NCBI RefSeq assembly: GCF_018918075.1
Contig: NZ_JAHLPW010000006.1
Coordinates: forward strand, 1-64,000
DNA from: Virgibacillus sp. MSJ-26
GTDB lineage: Bacteria > Bacillota > Bacilli > Bacillales > Amphibacillaceae
DNA: 64,000 nt
Direction: 5' to 3'
Shown here: in pieces, positions 37,608 to 46,373 of the stretch
Position numbering within the stretch: the first letter of the stretch is position 1
How the letters are laid out: each line of letters opens with the position of its first letter
Translations under genes and position numbers: made by a program
The notes under the pieces: model-generated
What the model saw: the letters and a program-made list of their open reading frames with translations, nothing else
The model's database searches: none
What the model was told of the DNA's origin: nothing

Positions 37608-38285
37608 ATGCCGAAAAAATCTTCAATACAAGAAATATTACAAAGCCAAATTACTATACCATCAAAATTATTAACGTCATTTAAATCTTTAGGTGTTAAT
37701 GAAAAGGAATTAGTTGTTATTTTGCAATTACACCGGTTTCTAATGAATTTCATTTATTTTCCAACACCAGCTGAGTTAGCTGGTTATTTAACTATTTCTG
37801 AAGAAGAGTGTGCTAACATATTAAGAAAGCTTATTCAAAAAGATCTACTTTCTATCAAGCAAGTAAATAATGAACAAAACCAATTGAGCGAAATATACTC
37901 ATTAGATCCTTTATGGGAAAAATTGTATTTCGAAGAGACAGAAGAAAAAGATTCGATAGATGGAACTATTTTTATTCTTTTTGAACAAGAGTTCGGGAGA
38001 CCGCTATCTCCATTTGAAATAGAGACAATTAATGTGTGGTTAGACGAAGATAATTTACCACCTTCTTTAATTAAGGCAGGACTTAGAGAATCCGTATTAA
38101 TGGGGAAATTGAATTTTAAATATATTGATCGCATTTTGAGGAATTGGAAACAAAAAGGGATACAGTCGGTGGAAGATGCTCGTGAGGCAAGTAAGTCATT
38201 TCATGAAAAGCAATCTAAACATCAACCAGATGTCAGAAAACGCGATACATCTTTTTACTATAATTGGTTAGAAGGGGAAGACTAA
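37608..38285 (+). CDS. dnaD: DNA replication initiation/remodelling protein DnaD
   Basis: DnaD takes part in replication initiation and restart, bridging DnaA and the primosome proteins. The N-terminal winged-helix domain (about 1-110) is followed by the DnaD/DnaB2 domain with EFGRPLSPFEIETINVWLDE and YIDRILRNWKQKGI, the diagnostic YxxxIxxxWxxxG motif. Start is the ATG at 37608, eight bases after GAGGTG, or the TTG one codon earlier. Length is 225. nth follows after three bases. Confidence 0.94.
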   Translation: MPKKSSIQEILQSQITIPSKLLTSFKSLGVNEKELVVILQLHRFLMNFIYFPTPAELAGYLTISEEECANILRKLIQKDLLSIKQVNNEQNQLSEIYSLDPLWEKLYFEETEEKDSIDGTIFILFEQEFGRPLSPFEIETINVWLDEDNLPPSLIKAGLRESVLMGKLNFKYIDRILRNWKQKGIQSVEDAREASKSFHEKQSKHQPDVRKRDTSFYYNWLEGED

Positions 38286-38288
38286 TTA

Positions 38289-38939
38289 ATGTTAAATTTA
38301 AAGCAAATAAGGTATTGTTTAGACCAAATGGAGCAAATGTTTCCTGATGCTGAGTGTGAACTTGTACACGATAATCCTTTCGAACTTGTAATTGCTGTCT
38401 TATTATCAGCACAATGTACGGATGTTCTTGTTAATAAAGTAACTAAAAGTTTGTTTGAAAAATACAAAACCCCTGAAGACTATTTAGCTGTATCAGTTGA
38501 AGAACTTCAGCAGGACATTCGATCGATTGGCTTATACAAAAATAAAGCAAAAAATATTCAAAAACTTTGCCGAAGTCTAATCGACGAATATGATGGTATA
38601 GTGCCAGAGACACGTGAAGAATTAACTTCATTGGCAGGGGTTGGTCGTAAAACCGCTAATGTTGTAATGTCAGTAGCTTTTGGAGAACCTGCAATTGCTG
38701 TTGATACACATATTGAGCGTGTATCTAAACGTCTAGGCATTTGCCGTTGGAAAGACTCTGTTCTTGAAGTAGAGAAGACTTTAATGAGAAAAGTGCCTAA
38801 AGAGGAATGGAGTGCTACGCATCATCGAATGATTTTTTTCGGACGTTATCATTGTAAAGCTAGGAATCCCAATTGTTCTGAATGTCCGCTTTTAGACATA
38901 TGTAGAGAAGGACAAAAGAGAATGAAAAAAGAAAAATAA
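38289..38939 (+). CDS. nth: Endonuclease III
   Basis: Nth removes oxidised pyrimidines and cleaves the abasic site in base excision repair. The helix-hairpin-helix LTSLAGVGRKTANVV carries the catalytic Lys121, and Asp139 lies in AVDTHIERV. The 4Fe-4S motif near the C-terminus is C-x6-C-x2-C-x5-C (HCKARNPNCSECPLLDIC). Length is 216. In B. subtilis ypoC follows; here it is absent and the gene meets ponA tail to tail. Confidence 0.97.
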   Translation: MLNLKQIRYCLDQMEQMFPDAECELVHDNPFELVIAVLLSAQCTDVLVNKVTKSLFEKYKTPEDYLAVSVEELQQDIRSIGLYKNKAKNIQKLCRSLIDEYDGIVPETREELTSLAGVGRKTANVVMSVAFGEPAIAVDTHIERVSKRLGICRWKDSVLEVEKTLMRKVPKEEWSATHHRMIFFGRYHCKARNPNCSECPLLDICREGQKRMKKEK

Positions 38940-38970
38940 AAGTCAAGTGGGCTTCCACTTGACTTTTTTT
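38940..38970. terminator. Shared terminator of nth and ponA
   Basis: AAGTCAAGTGG and CCACTTGACTT form a perfect 11-bp stem with a four-base loop, followed by six T on the plus strand and preceded by an A run, so it can stop both convergent genes. Confidence 0.9.
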
Positions 38971-38975
38971 AGCTA

Positions 38976-41684
38976 TTATTCTTCATTATTCTCAGAGTCG
39001 CCCTCATCGTCAGCTTGATCGTCGTCAAGGTTACTTTCATTTCCATCCTCATCATTATCAACTTCTTCATCATCTTCTTCAGGGACTTGGACGGTTGTTG
39101 ATTTTGATTCGCCTTTAACGCCATCATTAGCACCTTCTTCGCCAATAGGTGTCACCGTAATTGTGTAGTCTGTGCCTGGGGTGGCGCCACTGACTTCCAG
39201 ACCATTAGAACTTACCGTTTGTGTTTGACCATTAACATCCACTTCAAAGGAAGCAGTAGGGCCGTTATAACTCCATGACACATCGATAATTGAACTGTCT
39301 TCTTTATATTCAGCAGTTAAGTTCTCGACTGATTTCATATCTTCTTGATCTTCTTGATTTTCTTCTTCATCTTCAAGAGATACTTTAGTGGACTTTGGAT
39401 CACTTCGGCTGTCATCTTTAATGGCGACTACTTGAATCTCATATTCAGAGCCAGATTCTATTTGTTCTATTTCGATGGATTTATCTTCGCTAGTAGAGAG
39501 TACTTTCATTTCTCCGCCTTCTGTACTAAGACTAACTTCGAATGATACGTCATCATCATCGTCATAATCCCACTCAGCCTTGATGATATCGTCATCTTCA
39601 TCATAACTTGCAGAAAGGTTACTGACAGGATCGAGTTTATAAAATTTATCTGATGTTTTCGTTGGCTCTGTTCCTTTGACAAATAGTTCTGTGACAATGT
39701 TGGAACTAGGTGTATAGTCACTAGGTAGTGATGCTGGGTTTGATCCTTTTTCAACATCCACCTCTACAACAGAATCAGGCTTTACAAAATCCTTTGTCTC
39801 TTTATCTTTAGAGAGTTCTGTCATAATGTTTTTAAATAAAGCATGTGGTATTTTAGTATCAGGTAGTGGGATATTATTATTATTATATCCCGTCCAAATA
39901 GCTACTGTATAATTGGTTGTATAGCCTGCAAACCAGGAATCTGGACTGCCATCCACATCTTTTCTGTTTGTGGTTCCTGTTTTTCCAACCACTGGGAGTC
40001 CAGGTACATTAGCCTCAGTCCCAGTCCCTTCATTGATAACTGATTTCAACATATCAGTTATCATGTAAGCTGTGTAATCAGCCATTGCTGCTTCTGGTTC
40101 CGACTTTAGGTCAATCGTCTTTCCATCAGGAAATTCAACTTTTGTAACAGCATAAGGATCTGAATGAATTCCTTCATTACCAAAGGCTTGATAAGCACCA
40201 GCTAACTCTAAAGGTGTTGCAGAAGCTTCTCCTCCTCCAATAGCAGATTGAAGGTTAGCAGATTCTTCAAATCGAAGTCCTAATCCTTCAGCAAACTCTT
40301 GTGCTTTAGCAGGGCCGACCTCTTCGATTGTTTTTAATGTCGGCACGTTCAGTGATTGTGTGAGCGCATAACGTGCGCTCATCCATCCTTGATATTGACG
40401 GTTCCAATTCCTTACATCTAAGTCAGTGCCTGGTAAACGGTAAGGTTTATCATCATTTAATTGATGGTAAGTAGACCATTTATTATATTCGATAGCAGGA
40501 GCATAAGCTAGTAGCGGTTTAAACGTTGAACCAGGTTGACGATGTGCATCTAAGGCATTATTTTTTGTAGCATCGTTACCTCGACTGCCGCCAATTGCTC
40601 TGATTTCTCCTGAACTCGTATCTAAAACAACAAGGCCAGTATCCATTTTATGCTCTTTACCTTCTGCATCCGTAACATTTTCTGGATAATTAATAGGGTT
40701 ATCCTCGCTGTCACTTAATAAGAATTCCACATGAGATTGGGCATCAGGATCAAGTGTTGTATGAACCGTTAAGCCATCTGTATATATATCAGCACCATCG
40801 ACTTTTTCTTTAATTTCTCGACGTACTTGTTCAATAAAAGCTTCATACTCTTTTGTTTCTGGTTTTTTACCAGCAAGAAGCGATTCAACATCAACTTCAC
40901 GCGCTTCTTCAGCTTGTTCTTCAGTAATTTTTCCGTGTCTGACCATTAACTTCAAAACGGTATTCATTCGTTCAGCAGTTAAATCTGGGTTTTGATACGG
41001 ATTATATGCAGACGGTCTTTGGGGCAAACCAGCTAAAATAGCAGCTTCAGGCAGGGTAAGGTCATGTAAATCATCCTTACCAAAATATACTTTTGATGCC
41101 TCAGCCACACCATATGCGTTGCTGCCATAGAATATTTTATTTAAATACATTTCTAAAATTTCTTCTTTAGTAAATTTGCGTTCCAATTTTAACGCCAACC
41201 ATTGTTCTTGAACTTTGAGTTTAATTTTCTTTTCATTTGTTAAAAAAGAGTTTTCAGCTACTTGTTGGGTAATTGTACTAGCACCTTCTGCACCAAATCC
41301 ACGGGTGAAGTTTGCTTTGATTGCCCCACCAATTCTTCTAATATCAATCCCTGGGTGTTTGAAAAATCTCGAATCCTCGGTTGCAATAACAGCATCTACT
41401 AAAACATCGGGTAAATCATCATATTCAATCTTAGTCCTGTTTTCTGCTCCAAGATCTGCAAATGGATCACCATTTATATCTAACAGAGTCGAAGAAAAAG
41501 GGTCTGATAATTTTTCAGCGTCAATAGATGGAGCAGTCACAATATAATAAGTAAAGAGAGTTCCAACTCCAACCCCGATTACTAATATTGCAATTAATGC
41601 TATTCTCATGATTTTCTTCCAAAGTGGTTTGTCTTTAGTCTTTTGTTGTCTTCTACCCATACGAGATTGGCCTTTTGAACTCAT
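38976..41684 (-). CDS. ponA: Class A penicillin-binding protein 1
   Basis: PonA polymerises and crosslinks peptidoglycan outside the membrane. A basic cytoplasmic tail and one helix (about 25-50) precede the GT51 transglycosylase domain with catalytic Glu103 (ATEDSRFFKHPG). The transpeptidase domain has S386TFK, S444LN and K568TGTT. The last about 220 residues form two fibronectin type III-like repeats and a very acidic Asp/Glu/Asn tail. The start at 41684 follows AGGAGGAATG and gives 902 residues; a longer open frame upstream overlaps recU and is unlikely. Confidence 0.96.
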   Translation of the reverse strand: MSSKGQSRMGRRQQKTKDKPLWKKIMRIALIAILVIGVGVGTLFTYYIVTAPSIDAEKLSDPFSSTLLDINGDPFADLGAENRTKIEYDDLPDVLVDAVIATEDSRFFKHPGIDIRRIGGAIKANFTRGFGAEGASTITQQVAENSFLTNEKKIKLKVQEQWLALKLERKFTKEEILEMYLNKIFYGSNAYGVAEASKVYFGKDDLHDLTLPEAAILAGLPQRPSAYNPYQNPDLTAERMNTVLKLMVRHGKITEEQAEEAREVDVESLLAGKKPETKEYEAFIEQVRREIKEKVDGADIYTDGLTVHTTLDPDAQSHVEFLLSDSEDNPINYPENVTDAEGKEHKMDTGLVVLDTSSGEIRAIGGSRGNDATKNNALDAHRQPGSTFKPLLAYAPAIEYNKWSTYHQLNDDKPYRLPGTDLDVRNWNRQYQGWMSARYALTQSLNVPTLKTIEEVGPAKAQEFAEGLGLRFEESANLQSAIGGGEASATPLELAGAYQAFGNEGIHSDPYAVTKVEFPDGKTIDLKSEPEAAMADYTAYMITDMLKSVINEGTGTEANVPGLPVVGKTGTTNRKDVDGSPDSWFAGYTTNYTVAIWTGYNNNNIPLPDTKIPHALFKNIMTELSKDKETKDFVKPDSVVEVDVEKGSNPASLPSDYTPSSNIVTELFVKGTEPTKTSDKFYKLDPVSNLSASYDEDDDIIKAEWDYDDDDDVSFEVSLSTEGGEMKVLSTSEDKSIEIEQIESGSEYEIQVVAIKDDSRSDPKSTKVSLEDEEENQEDQEDMKSVENLTAEYKEDSSIIDVSWSYNGPTASFEVDVNGQTQTVSSNGLEVSGATPGTDYTITVTPIGEEGANDGVKGESKSTTVQVPEEDDEEVDNDEDGNESNLDDDQADDEGDSENNEE

Positions 41685-41697
41685 GCATTCATTCCTC

Positions 41698-42282
41698 CTA
41701 GAAATACAGTTGATCAATAACAGATAAATAATCAACTCGTGCTTGGTATTTAAATGGGATAACATAACCTTCAAGTTTTATGTTTTCGTAAGGAATTGAC
41801 TTCCTTCCATTCTTTTTCATATTATACCAATATGCTAATAAAGCTTCAGTTTTTAGTAAGTAAGTTTCATTATATAAAGAAAATCTAATGATGATAAAAC
41901 TTATCCCGCCGTGGCGAATAATTGATTCCATATGCTTTACTTGGTGTTCGTGAACATTCGCCAAAGGAAATAATGTTTTATTTTTTGTATCTTTCACCTC
42001 AAAATCTATATATCGATTTCGGTAAACTCCATTGTAATCTGTTGTGGAAGCTTGCTTGAAATAAGCTTCAGTTATTTTTGCAGCACTTCGTCTTGGATAA
42101 TTAACTTTAACAATTTGAACAGGCGTTGGCTTTTTATGTATGATTGCCTTATCCGTATCAAGATAAAATTGATTTGTTGCATTAATATCCTCTTCAAGTG
42201 TCATTCCTCTATTTCCATATCCAAGGCGAACGTTAGTGTGAGATGCTGACTTATTCTTACGCTGCCCATTTGGATAATTCAT
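41698..42282 (-). CDS. recU: Holliday junction resolvase RecU
   Basis: RecU cleaves and folds four-way junctions in homologous recombination and chromosome segregation. The N-terminus MNYPNGQRK, GNRGMTLEEDIN and the nuclease core with YRNRYIDFEVKDTKNKTLFPL (D/E-x-K catalytic pattern) identify it. The ATG at 42282 follows TAGGAGGG and gives 194 residues. ponA starts 13 bases after its stop, the standard recU-ponA operon. Confidence 0.96.
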   Translation of the reverse strand: MNYPNGQRKNKSASHTNVRLGYGNRGMTLEEDINATNQFYLDTDKAIIHKKPTPVQIVKVNYPRRSAAKITEAYFKQASTTDYNGVYRNRYIDFEVKDTKNKTLFPLANVHEHQVKHMESIIRHGGISFIIIRFSLYNETYLLKTEALLAYWYNMKKNGRKSIPYENIKLEGYVIPFKYQARVDYLSVIDQLYF

Positions 42283-42356
42283 TGAGAGCCCTCCTAACAT
42301 TTACAGTATCATATCAGAAAAGATAGCAAATGATAACTACTAAACCAAAAATTTAA

Positions 42357-42718
42357 TATAAATGTAGTTTTTTATTAATAAACAAAGAAGATAGTTATCG
42401 ATTGACCTATAAATGGATTGGTAATGATTATATACATTATATAACAAATGCGTCCTTACGTCATAATCGAGACAATGTTACTCGAACAAAATCGTCTCAG
42501 GAGTTTTATATAAAATTCTTGAGATAAGACGGGCTTTACTGGCAAGCGTTGTGTCTCAAAATGCAAGTTGGAATATGACAGACTTATATTTAAACATACT
42601 AGGGGAGCGTAAAAGAGCACACTGTCTGAAACGATATATGGTAGATTTATATTTACTCTCTCAATCTTTTGTATATTTTTTAATTCTTTTTCTTCATTTT
42701 ATCTATCCTTTTAAGTAG
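42357..42718 (+). pseudogene. Decayed DUF2515 (YppC-like) gene
   Basis: Frame 42357-42527 reads RDNVTRTKSSQEFYIKF before a TAA, and a second frame from 42521 continues EIRRALLASVVSQNASWNMTDL to a TAG at 42716. Joined, they resemble the central conserved part of DUF2515/YppC as I remember it (VTRTK..Y...Y, LLA..VS.NAGWNMTDL). The N-terminal and C-terminal portions are not recognisable. The place, divergent from recU and ahead of yppE, is where B. subtilis has yppC. No start codon and ribosome site was found. Confidence 0.6.
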
Positions 42719-42748
42719 TATATACCTTTCTAAAAATAACATAAGTTC

Positions 42749-42777
42749 TTGACAAACTTTGCCTGTTAACTTCTAGT
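42749..42777 (+). promoter_or_regulatory. Possible sigma-A promoter before the small ypp genes
   Basis: TTGACA (42749-42754), a 17-base spacer and TCTAGT (42772-42777) lie about 80 bases before the next ATG. The -35 is perfect and the -10 matches four of six. Confidence 0.5.
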
Positions 42778-42855
42778 TTTGTCGATTGAGAAGGAGATTC
42801 TATAAACGTAGAGAATAAGGATAATAGCGAAATAATTTATGGATGGGGAGAGACG

Positions 42856-43125
42856 ATGATAATGGTAAAAAATAATATGTGTTACGGTGTTACCAAAGAA
42901 AAGTTTGTAGAAGAGTTTGAACAATTAAATCAACAGTTTAGAAAGGTTGAACAAAAGTTATCCGTAAATATCGATTTAGAGATTTTGTCTCGTTTTCAGC
43001 AACTCGATAATGCGGTAACTTTTACTATGCAGCCATTAAAACGTATTAAGAATCAACTATATTATGATCGGCATGTTATCCAATCGAATCACTCATATAT
43101 TAAAGAAGAGTCTGCTTTAGTTTGA
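42856..43125 (+). CDS. Small hypothetical protein at the yppD position
   Basis: This 89-residue (87 if started at the ATG 42862) soluble, helix-rich protein has no membrane segment. A predicted long helix with heptad-like spacing (EEFEQLNQQFRKVEQKL) suggests a coiled coil. I do not recognise the family; it takes the place of yppD before yppE. GGGGAGA upstream gives a usable ribosome site for either ATG. Function is unknown. Confidence 0.6.
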   Translation: MIMVKNNMCYGVTKEKFVEEFEQLNQQFRKVEQKLSVNIDLEILSRFQQLDNAVTFTMQPLKRIKNQLYYDRHVIQSNHSYIKEESALV

Positions 43126-43204
43126 TTCAGTGCTAATTTTCATTTTAGGTGATAAACTTAACCGTACATCAACTCTATTGAATTAAGAAAGAAGGTCACT
43201 TATT

Positions 43205-43567
43205 ATGGAATTAAAAATATTAACTCAACAATTAAAACAGCATTTAAATAAATTGAAAGAAAGATATAATCATCTTGAGCCACCTAAGAACAGAAGGGAT
43301 AAAGATTTTTTTGAATTAGTAAAAAGAGAAACGACACCTGTTTATAGCTTACTGGAAGAATGGGAAGAAATGGCGTTAGAAAAAGTAAAGGAGAGGGAGA
43401 TTAACGTTCATCCACAACAAGTAACAAGAACAAGAGAAAATATGGAACTTGTGCTGATGCACAGTTATTATATCGATGCCAGGCGCAAAAGATATATGGA
43501 ACTTAGTCAATCTGTTCTGTATATATTCGACCAAATTATTAGCGAATTATCCGTGTTAAATAAGTGA
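43205..43567 (+). CDS. yppE: YppE-like protein (DUF1798)
   Basis: The 120-residue product is predicted all-helical with the DUF1798 pattern: DKDFFELVKRETTPVYSLLEEWE in the middle and HPQQVTRTRENMELVLMHSYY in the C-terminal half. The B. subtilis YppE structure is a helical bundle with no known activity. The ATG follows AAGAAGGTC. It lies 79 bases after the small upstream gene. Confidence 0.82.
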   Translation: MELKILTQQLKQHLNKLKERYNHLEPPKNRRDKDFFELVKRETTPVYSLLEEWEEMALEKVKEREINVHPQQVTRTRENMELVLMHSYYIDARRKRYMELSQSVLYIFDQIISELSVLNK

Positions 43568-43639
43568 TTGAAATCGATTTACATTTTGTAATACTTATCT
43601 TATAATTACTCTTACAGATGATAAAAAGGGGAAGTCGAG

Positions 43640-44035
43640 ATGCCTAATAAACAATTGATTGAAGAAGCAAAAGCGATTAAAGATGCAGCATATGTGCCTT
43701 ACTCCAAATTTCCCGTAGGCGCCGCTTTAAGAACAAAATCAGGTCGAATTTTTACAGGTTGTAATATCGAAAATGCTGCTTATCCAGTATCTTGTTGTGC
43801 GGAAAGAGTAGCTATATTTAAAGCTATATCAGAAGGTTTTACTGATTTTGATGAAATGGCTGTAGCAGCAGACACTGATCGCCCCGTTCCACCATGTGGT
43901 TCCTGTCGGCAAGTTATGAGTGAGTTTTTTCAAAAAGACATGCCTATAACTTTAACAAATTTAAATGGAAAAACGAAAATCGTAACAATGCAGGAGTTGC
44001 TGCCGTTTTCATTTGAACCAGAAGACTTGAAATAA
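43640..44035 (+). CDS. cdd: Cytidine deaminase
   Basis: Cdd deaminates cytidine and deoxycytidine to uridines in pyrimidine salvage. The zinc site is CAERVAIF plus PPCGSCRQVM, with the catalytic Glu in CAE, and NIENAAYPVSCCAE binds substrate. Its 131 residues fit the tetrameric class. In B. subtilis cdd is next to era, so its position here differs. The ATG at 43640 follows AAAAGGGGAAG, and a strong hairpin closes the unit. Confidence 0.95.
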   Translation: MPNKQLIEEAKAIKDAAYVPYSKFPVGAALRTKSGRIFTGCNIENAAYPVSCCAERVAIFKAISEGFTDFDEMAVAADTDRPVPPCGSCRQVMSEFFQKDMPITLTNLNGKTKIVTMQELLPFSFEPEDLK

Positions 44036-44047
44036 AAACTATTTTGA

Positions 44048-44078
44048 TAGAGACCTGATTTCTCAGGTCTCTATTTTA
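44048..44078 (+). terminator. Terminator after cdd
   Basis: TAGAGACCTGA and TCAGGTCTCTA form a perfect 11-bp stem with a four-base loop, followed by TTTTAAT. Confidence 0.88.
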
Positions 44079-44079
44079 A

Positions 44080-44088
44080 TGTTATAAT
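44080..44088 (+). promoter_or_regulatory. Extended -10 promoter before gpsB
   Basis: TG-T-TATAAT (44080-44088) lies at the tail of the cdd terminator. It would produce a gpsB leader of about 95 bases. The -35 would fall within the terminator hairpin. Confidence 0.5.
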
Positions 44089-44190
44089 ATAAACTAGAAT
44101 TTACACATAAAGGGTAATATAAGTAATACACTGATATTATTGAGGTAAAAAAATACTTATTTCATATTTAAAAAATAAGAGGTGTTAATA

Positions 44191-44493
44191 ATGAGTGATC
44201 AAATTCAATTAAGCGGCAAACAAATACTTGAAAAAGATTTTAAAACAGCGATGAGAGGTTACAATCAAGAAGAAGTCGATGAATTTCTTGATAAAGTTAT
44301 AATGGATTATAATGCATTTCAAGAAAAAATTGACACGTTACAAAAAGAAATCGAAAACCTAAAAGAGAACGCAGACCGAACTAAAATGCGTTCAAACAAT
44401 ACGAACCATCAAGTAAACTACGATGTATTAAAACGGCTTTCTAATTTGGAGAAAGAAGTATTCGGACGAAAGCATGTTAATTCAGATTACTAA
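44191..44493 (+). CDS. gpsB: Cell division/elongation regulator GpsB
   Basis: GpsB is a membrane-associated coiled-coil protein that helps move PBP1 between side wall and septum. The N-terminal DivIVA-like domain LEKDFKTAMRGYNQEEVDEFLDKVI binds membrane and PBP tails, followed by a coiled coil (about 40-70) and a conserved C-terminal trimerisation segment DVLKRLSNLEKEVFG. The ATG at 44191 follows AAGAGGTG and gives 100 residues. Its partner PonA is encoded nearby. rnpB follows. Confidence 0.95.
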   Translation: MSDQIQLSGKQILEKDFKTAMRGYNQEEVDEFLDKVIMDYNAFQEKIDTLQKEIENLKENADRTKMRSNNTNHQVNYDVLKRLSNLEKEVFGRKHVNSDY

Positions 44494-44532
44494 TGTTGTT
44501 TAAAAAAATAACGTGTAATTTTCTTTCGGATA

Positions 44533-44541
44533 TGTTATAAT
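44533..44541 (+). promoter_or_regulatory. Extended -10 promoter of rnpB
   Basis: TG-T-TATAAT (44533-44541) ends 10 to 15 bases before the inferred 5' end of the RNase P RNA. The -35 region (GTGTAA-like) is weak. Confidence 0.6.
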
Positions 44542-44551
44542 AACGAATGTT

Positions 44552-44955
44552 GATAAATTGAATACTCACGTAATCGCTACATGAAATACTGTAGAGGAAA
44601 GTCCATGCTCACACAAACTGAGATGTTTGTAGTGTTCGTGCTTGATCAATTCATAAGTCAAGGTTACCGATATGATGGTAAACGGCAGGGTAATTCCTAA
44701 GTCTTAACTGATATGGAAGAGATCCTTGAAAGTGCCACAGTGACGGAGCCAATCTGGAAACATATTGGGTGGAACGAGGTAAACCCCACGAGTGAGCAAC
44801 CCAAACAAAGGTAGGGGCATCCTTGATTAGGGAATTCAACCGAAAAAGGGGCAAGTTATCGCTTGCAGATAGATGATTACACCTTTAGTACCAGACTGAC
44901 CATCGCTAGTAGTACAAAAGGACAGAACATGGCTTATCGAGTATTCAATGGTCAT
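44552..44955 (+). ncRNA. rnpB: RNase P RNA (type B)
   Basis: This is the catalytic RNA that matures tRNA 5' ends. Diagnostic segments are TAATCGCTAC...TAGAGGAAAGTCCATGCTC, CTTGAAAGTGCCACAGTGACG, GTGGAACGAGGTAAACCCC, the GATAGATGATTAC region and ACAGAACATGGCTTA. Helix P1 pairs TTGAATACTC (44558-44567) with GAGTATTCAA (44939-44948). It is the B. subtilis-like type B form. Ends are approximate within about ten bases. Its place between gpsB and ypsC is conserved. Confidence 0.96.
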
Positions 44956-44965
44956 AAAGACACAC

Positions 44966-45007
44966 ACCTTCCAGTAGTTAATGTACATGGGAAGGTTATT
45001 TTTTTAC
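44966..45007 (+). terminator. Terminator of rnpB
   Basis: ACCTTCC and GGAAGGT (44966-44972 and 44990-44996) form a stem with a 17-base loop, followed by TATTTTTTTAC. Confidence 0.8.
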
Positions 45008-45059
45008 ACAAAATTAGGTAATACTAGACATAGAGTTTAAAGCTGAAAGGACAATCATT

Positions 45060-46196
45060 ATGAAACGAGAAGTAACATTAATTGCTACAGCTGCGATGGG
45101 ACTTGAATCCATTGTTGCAAATGAAGTCAAACAACTCGGATACGACCCAAAAACGGAAAATGGACGCGTGTTGTTCAAAGCCCCCTTAATAGCTATTCCC
45201 CGCGCTAATTTATGGCTTAGAAGTGCTGACAGGGTCAAAATTTTTGTAGGGGAACAAAAAGTGACGACTTTTGACGAATTGTTTGAGGCTACCAAAGCTC
45301 TTCCATGGGAGGCATTTATAGATGAAACAGGCAAATTCCCTGTGTCTGGTAAATCAGTTAAATCTAAACTTTACAGTGTTTCTGATTGTCAAGCTATCGT
45401 AAAAAAGGCTACGGCCGAAAAATTAAAGTTAAAGCATGGGATTGCATCAAAGATGCCTGAGACAGGACAGTTATATAAAATTGAAATAGCTCTGCACAAA
45501 GATATAGCAACATGGACAATTGATACTTCGGGAGCTGGGTTGCACAAACGTGGTTATCGTATTGGACAAGGAGAGGCACCTCTTAAAGAAACTTTAGCTG
45601 CAGCTTTAATCATGCTTACGAATTGGCAACCAGATGAACCTTTTGTCGACCCTTTTTGTGGCTCGGGAACAATTCCCATAGAAGCTGCATTAATCGGGCA
45701 GAATATAGCACCAGGTTTTAACCGAGAGTTTGCTTCTGAAGAGTGGCCTTTTATAAATCATAAGTTATGGGATCAAGCTTTTGAAGAAGCCGAAGATATG
45801 GCAAACTATGACCAAGGATTAAACATTACAGGTTCTGATGTTGATCATAATATGATCAAAATTTCGAAGGACAACGCTTTAGAAGCAGGGTTAAGCGACC
45901 TAATCTATTGGAAACAGATGCAAGTGAGTGACTTGTCTGTTAAACAAAAGAATGGTTACCTTGTTAGTAATCCACCATATGGACAACGTATAGGAGATAG
46001 AGAAGCCGTTAACAAAACATATCAAGAACTAGGTCTAGGGCTTCGCGAACATTCGTCATGGAGTGTTTATATTTTGACTGCTGCAAAAAACTTCGAAAAA
46101 TATTACGGACAAAAAGCAACTAAAAAAAGAAAACTATTCAATGGTTTCATAGAAACGGACTATTATCAGTATTTTGGCCGAAAAGAAAATAAATAA
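45060..46196 (+). CDS. ypsC: THUMP-domain rRNA methyltransferase YpsC
   Basis: The N-terminal ferredoxin-like and THUMP region (about 1-160) binds RNA, and the C-terminal Rossmann domain is a SAM-dependent methyltransferase of the RlmL family with FVDPFCGSGTIPIEAAL (motif I) and SNPPYGQRI (motif IV, NPPY, typical of base-N methylation). Length is 378. Its 23S rRNA target is inferred from family, not from this sequence. The ATG follows CTGAAAGGAC. It is the last gene of the rnpB block. Confidence 0.9.
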   Translation: MKREVTLIATAAMGLESIVANEVKQLGYDPKTENGRVLFKAPLIAIPRANLWLRSADRVKIFVGEQKVTTFDELFEATKALPWEAFIDETGKFPVSGKSVKSKLYSVSDCQAIVKKATAEKLKLKHGIASKMPETGQLYKIEIALHKDIATWTIDTSGAGLHKRGYRIGQGEAPLKETLAAALIMLTNWQPDEPFVDPFCGSGTIPIEAALIGQNIAPGFNREFASEEWPFINHKLWDQAFEEAEDMANYDQGLNITGSDVDHNMIKISKDNALEAGLSDLIYWKQMQVSDLSVKQKNGYLVSNPPYGQRIGDREAVNKTYQELGLGLREHSSWSVYILTAAKNFEKYYGQKATKKRKLFNGFIETDYYQYFGRKENK

Positions 46197-46206
46197 TCGA
46201 AGAACA

Positions 46207-46240
46207 AAAGCACACGCTCTAAGTTTTGAGCGTGTGCTTT
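46207..46240. terminator. Terminator after ypsC
   Basis: AAGCACACGCTC and GAGCGTGTGCTT form a perfect 12-bp stem with an eight-base loop. A and T runs on both sides allow bidirectional use with the minus-strand SCO gene. The rest of 46241-46373 shows no feature. Confidence 0.85.
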
Positions 46241-46373
46241 CCTTTGCCACCGCTCCTCCTTTGGAACAAGCATAGGAGGTAAAAGTGATAAAAGATAGTA
46301 GTTTTTTTCAAAATGTCCTTGACATGGGGTCCACTTTAAGGTTCTTCATTGTTTTTGTTAACAATTAAGAATT

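Noticed and set aside
38976..41774. Longer PonA start at 41774
   Set aside because: It would overlap recU by 77 bases and lacks a ribosome site, while 41684 follows AGGAGGAATG and gives the usual N-terminus.
44651..44854. 67-codon minus-strand ORF
   Set aside because: Lies entirely inside the RNase P RNA gene.
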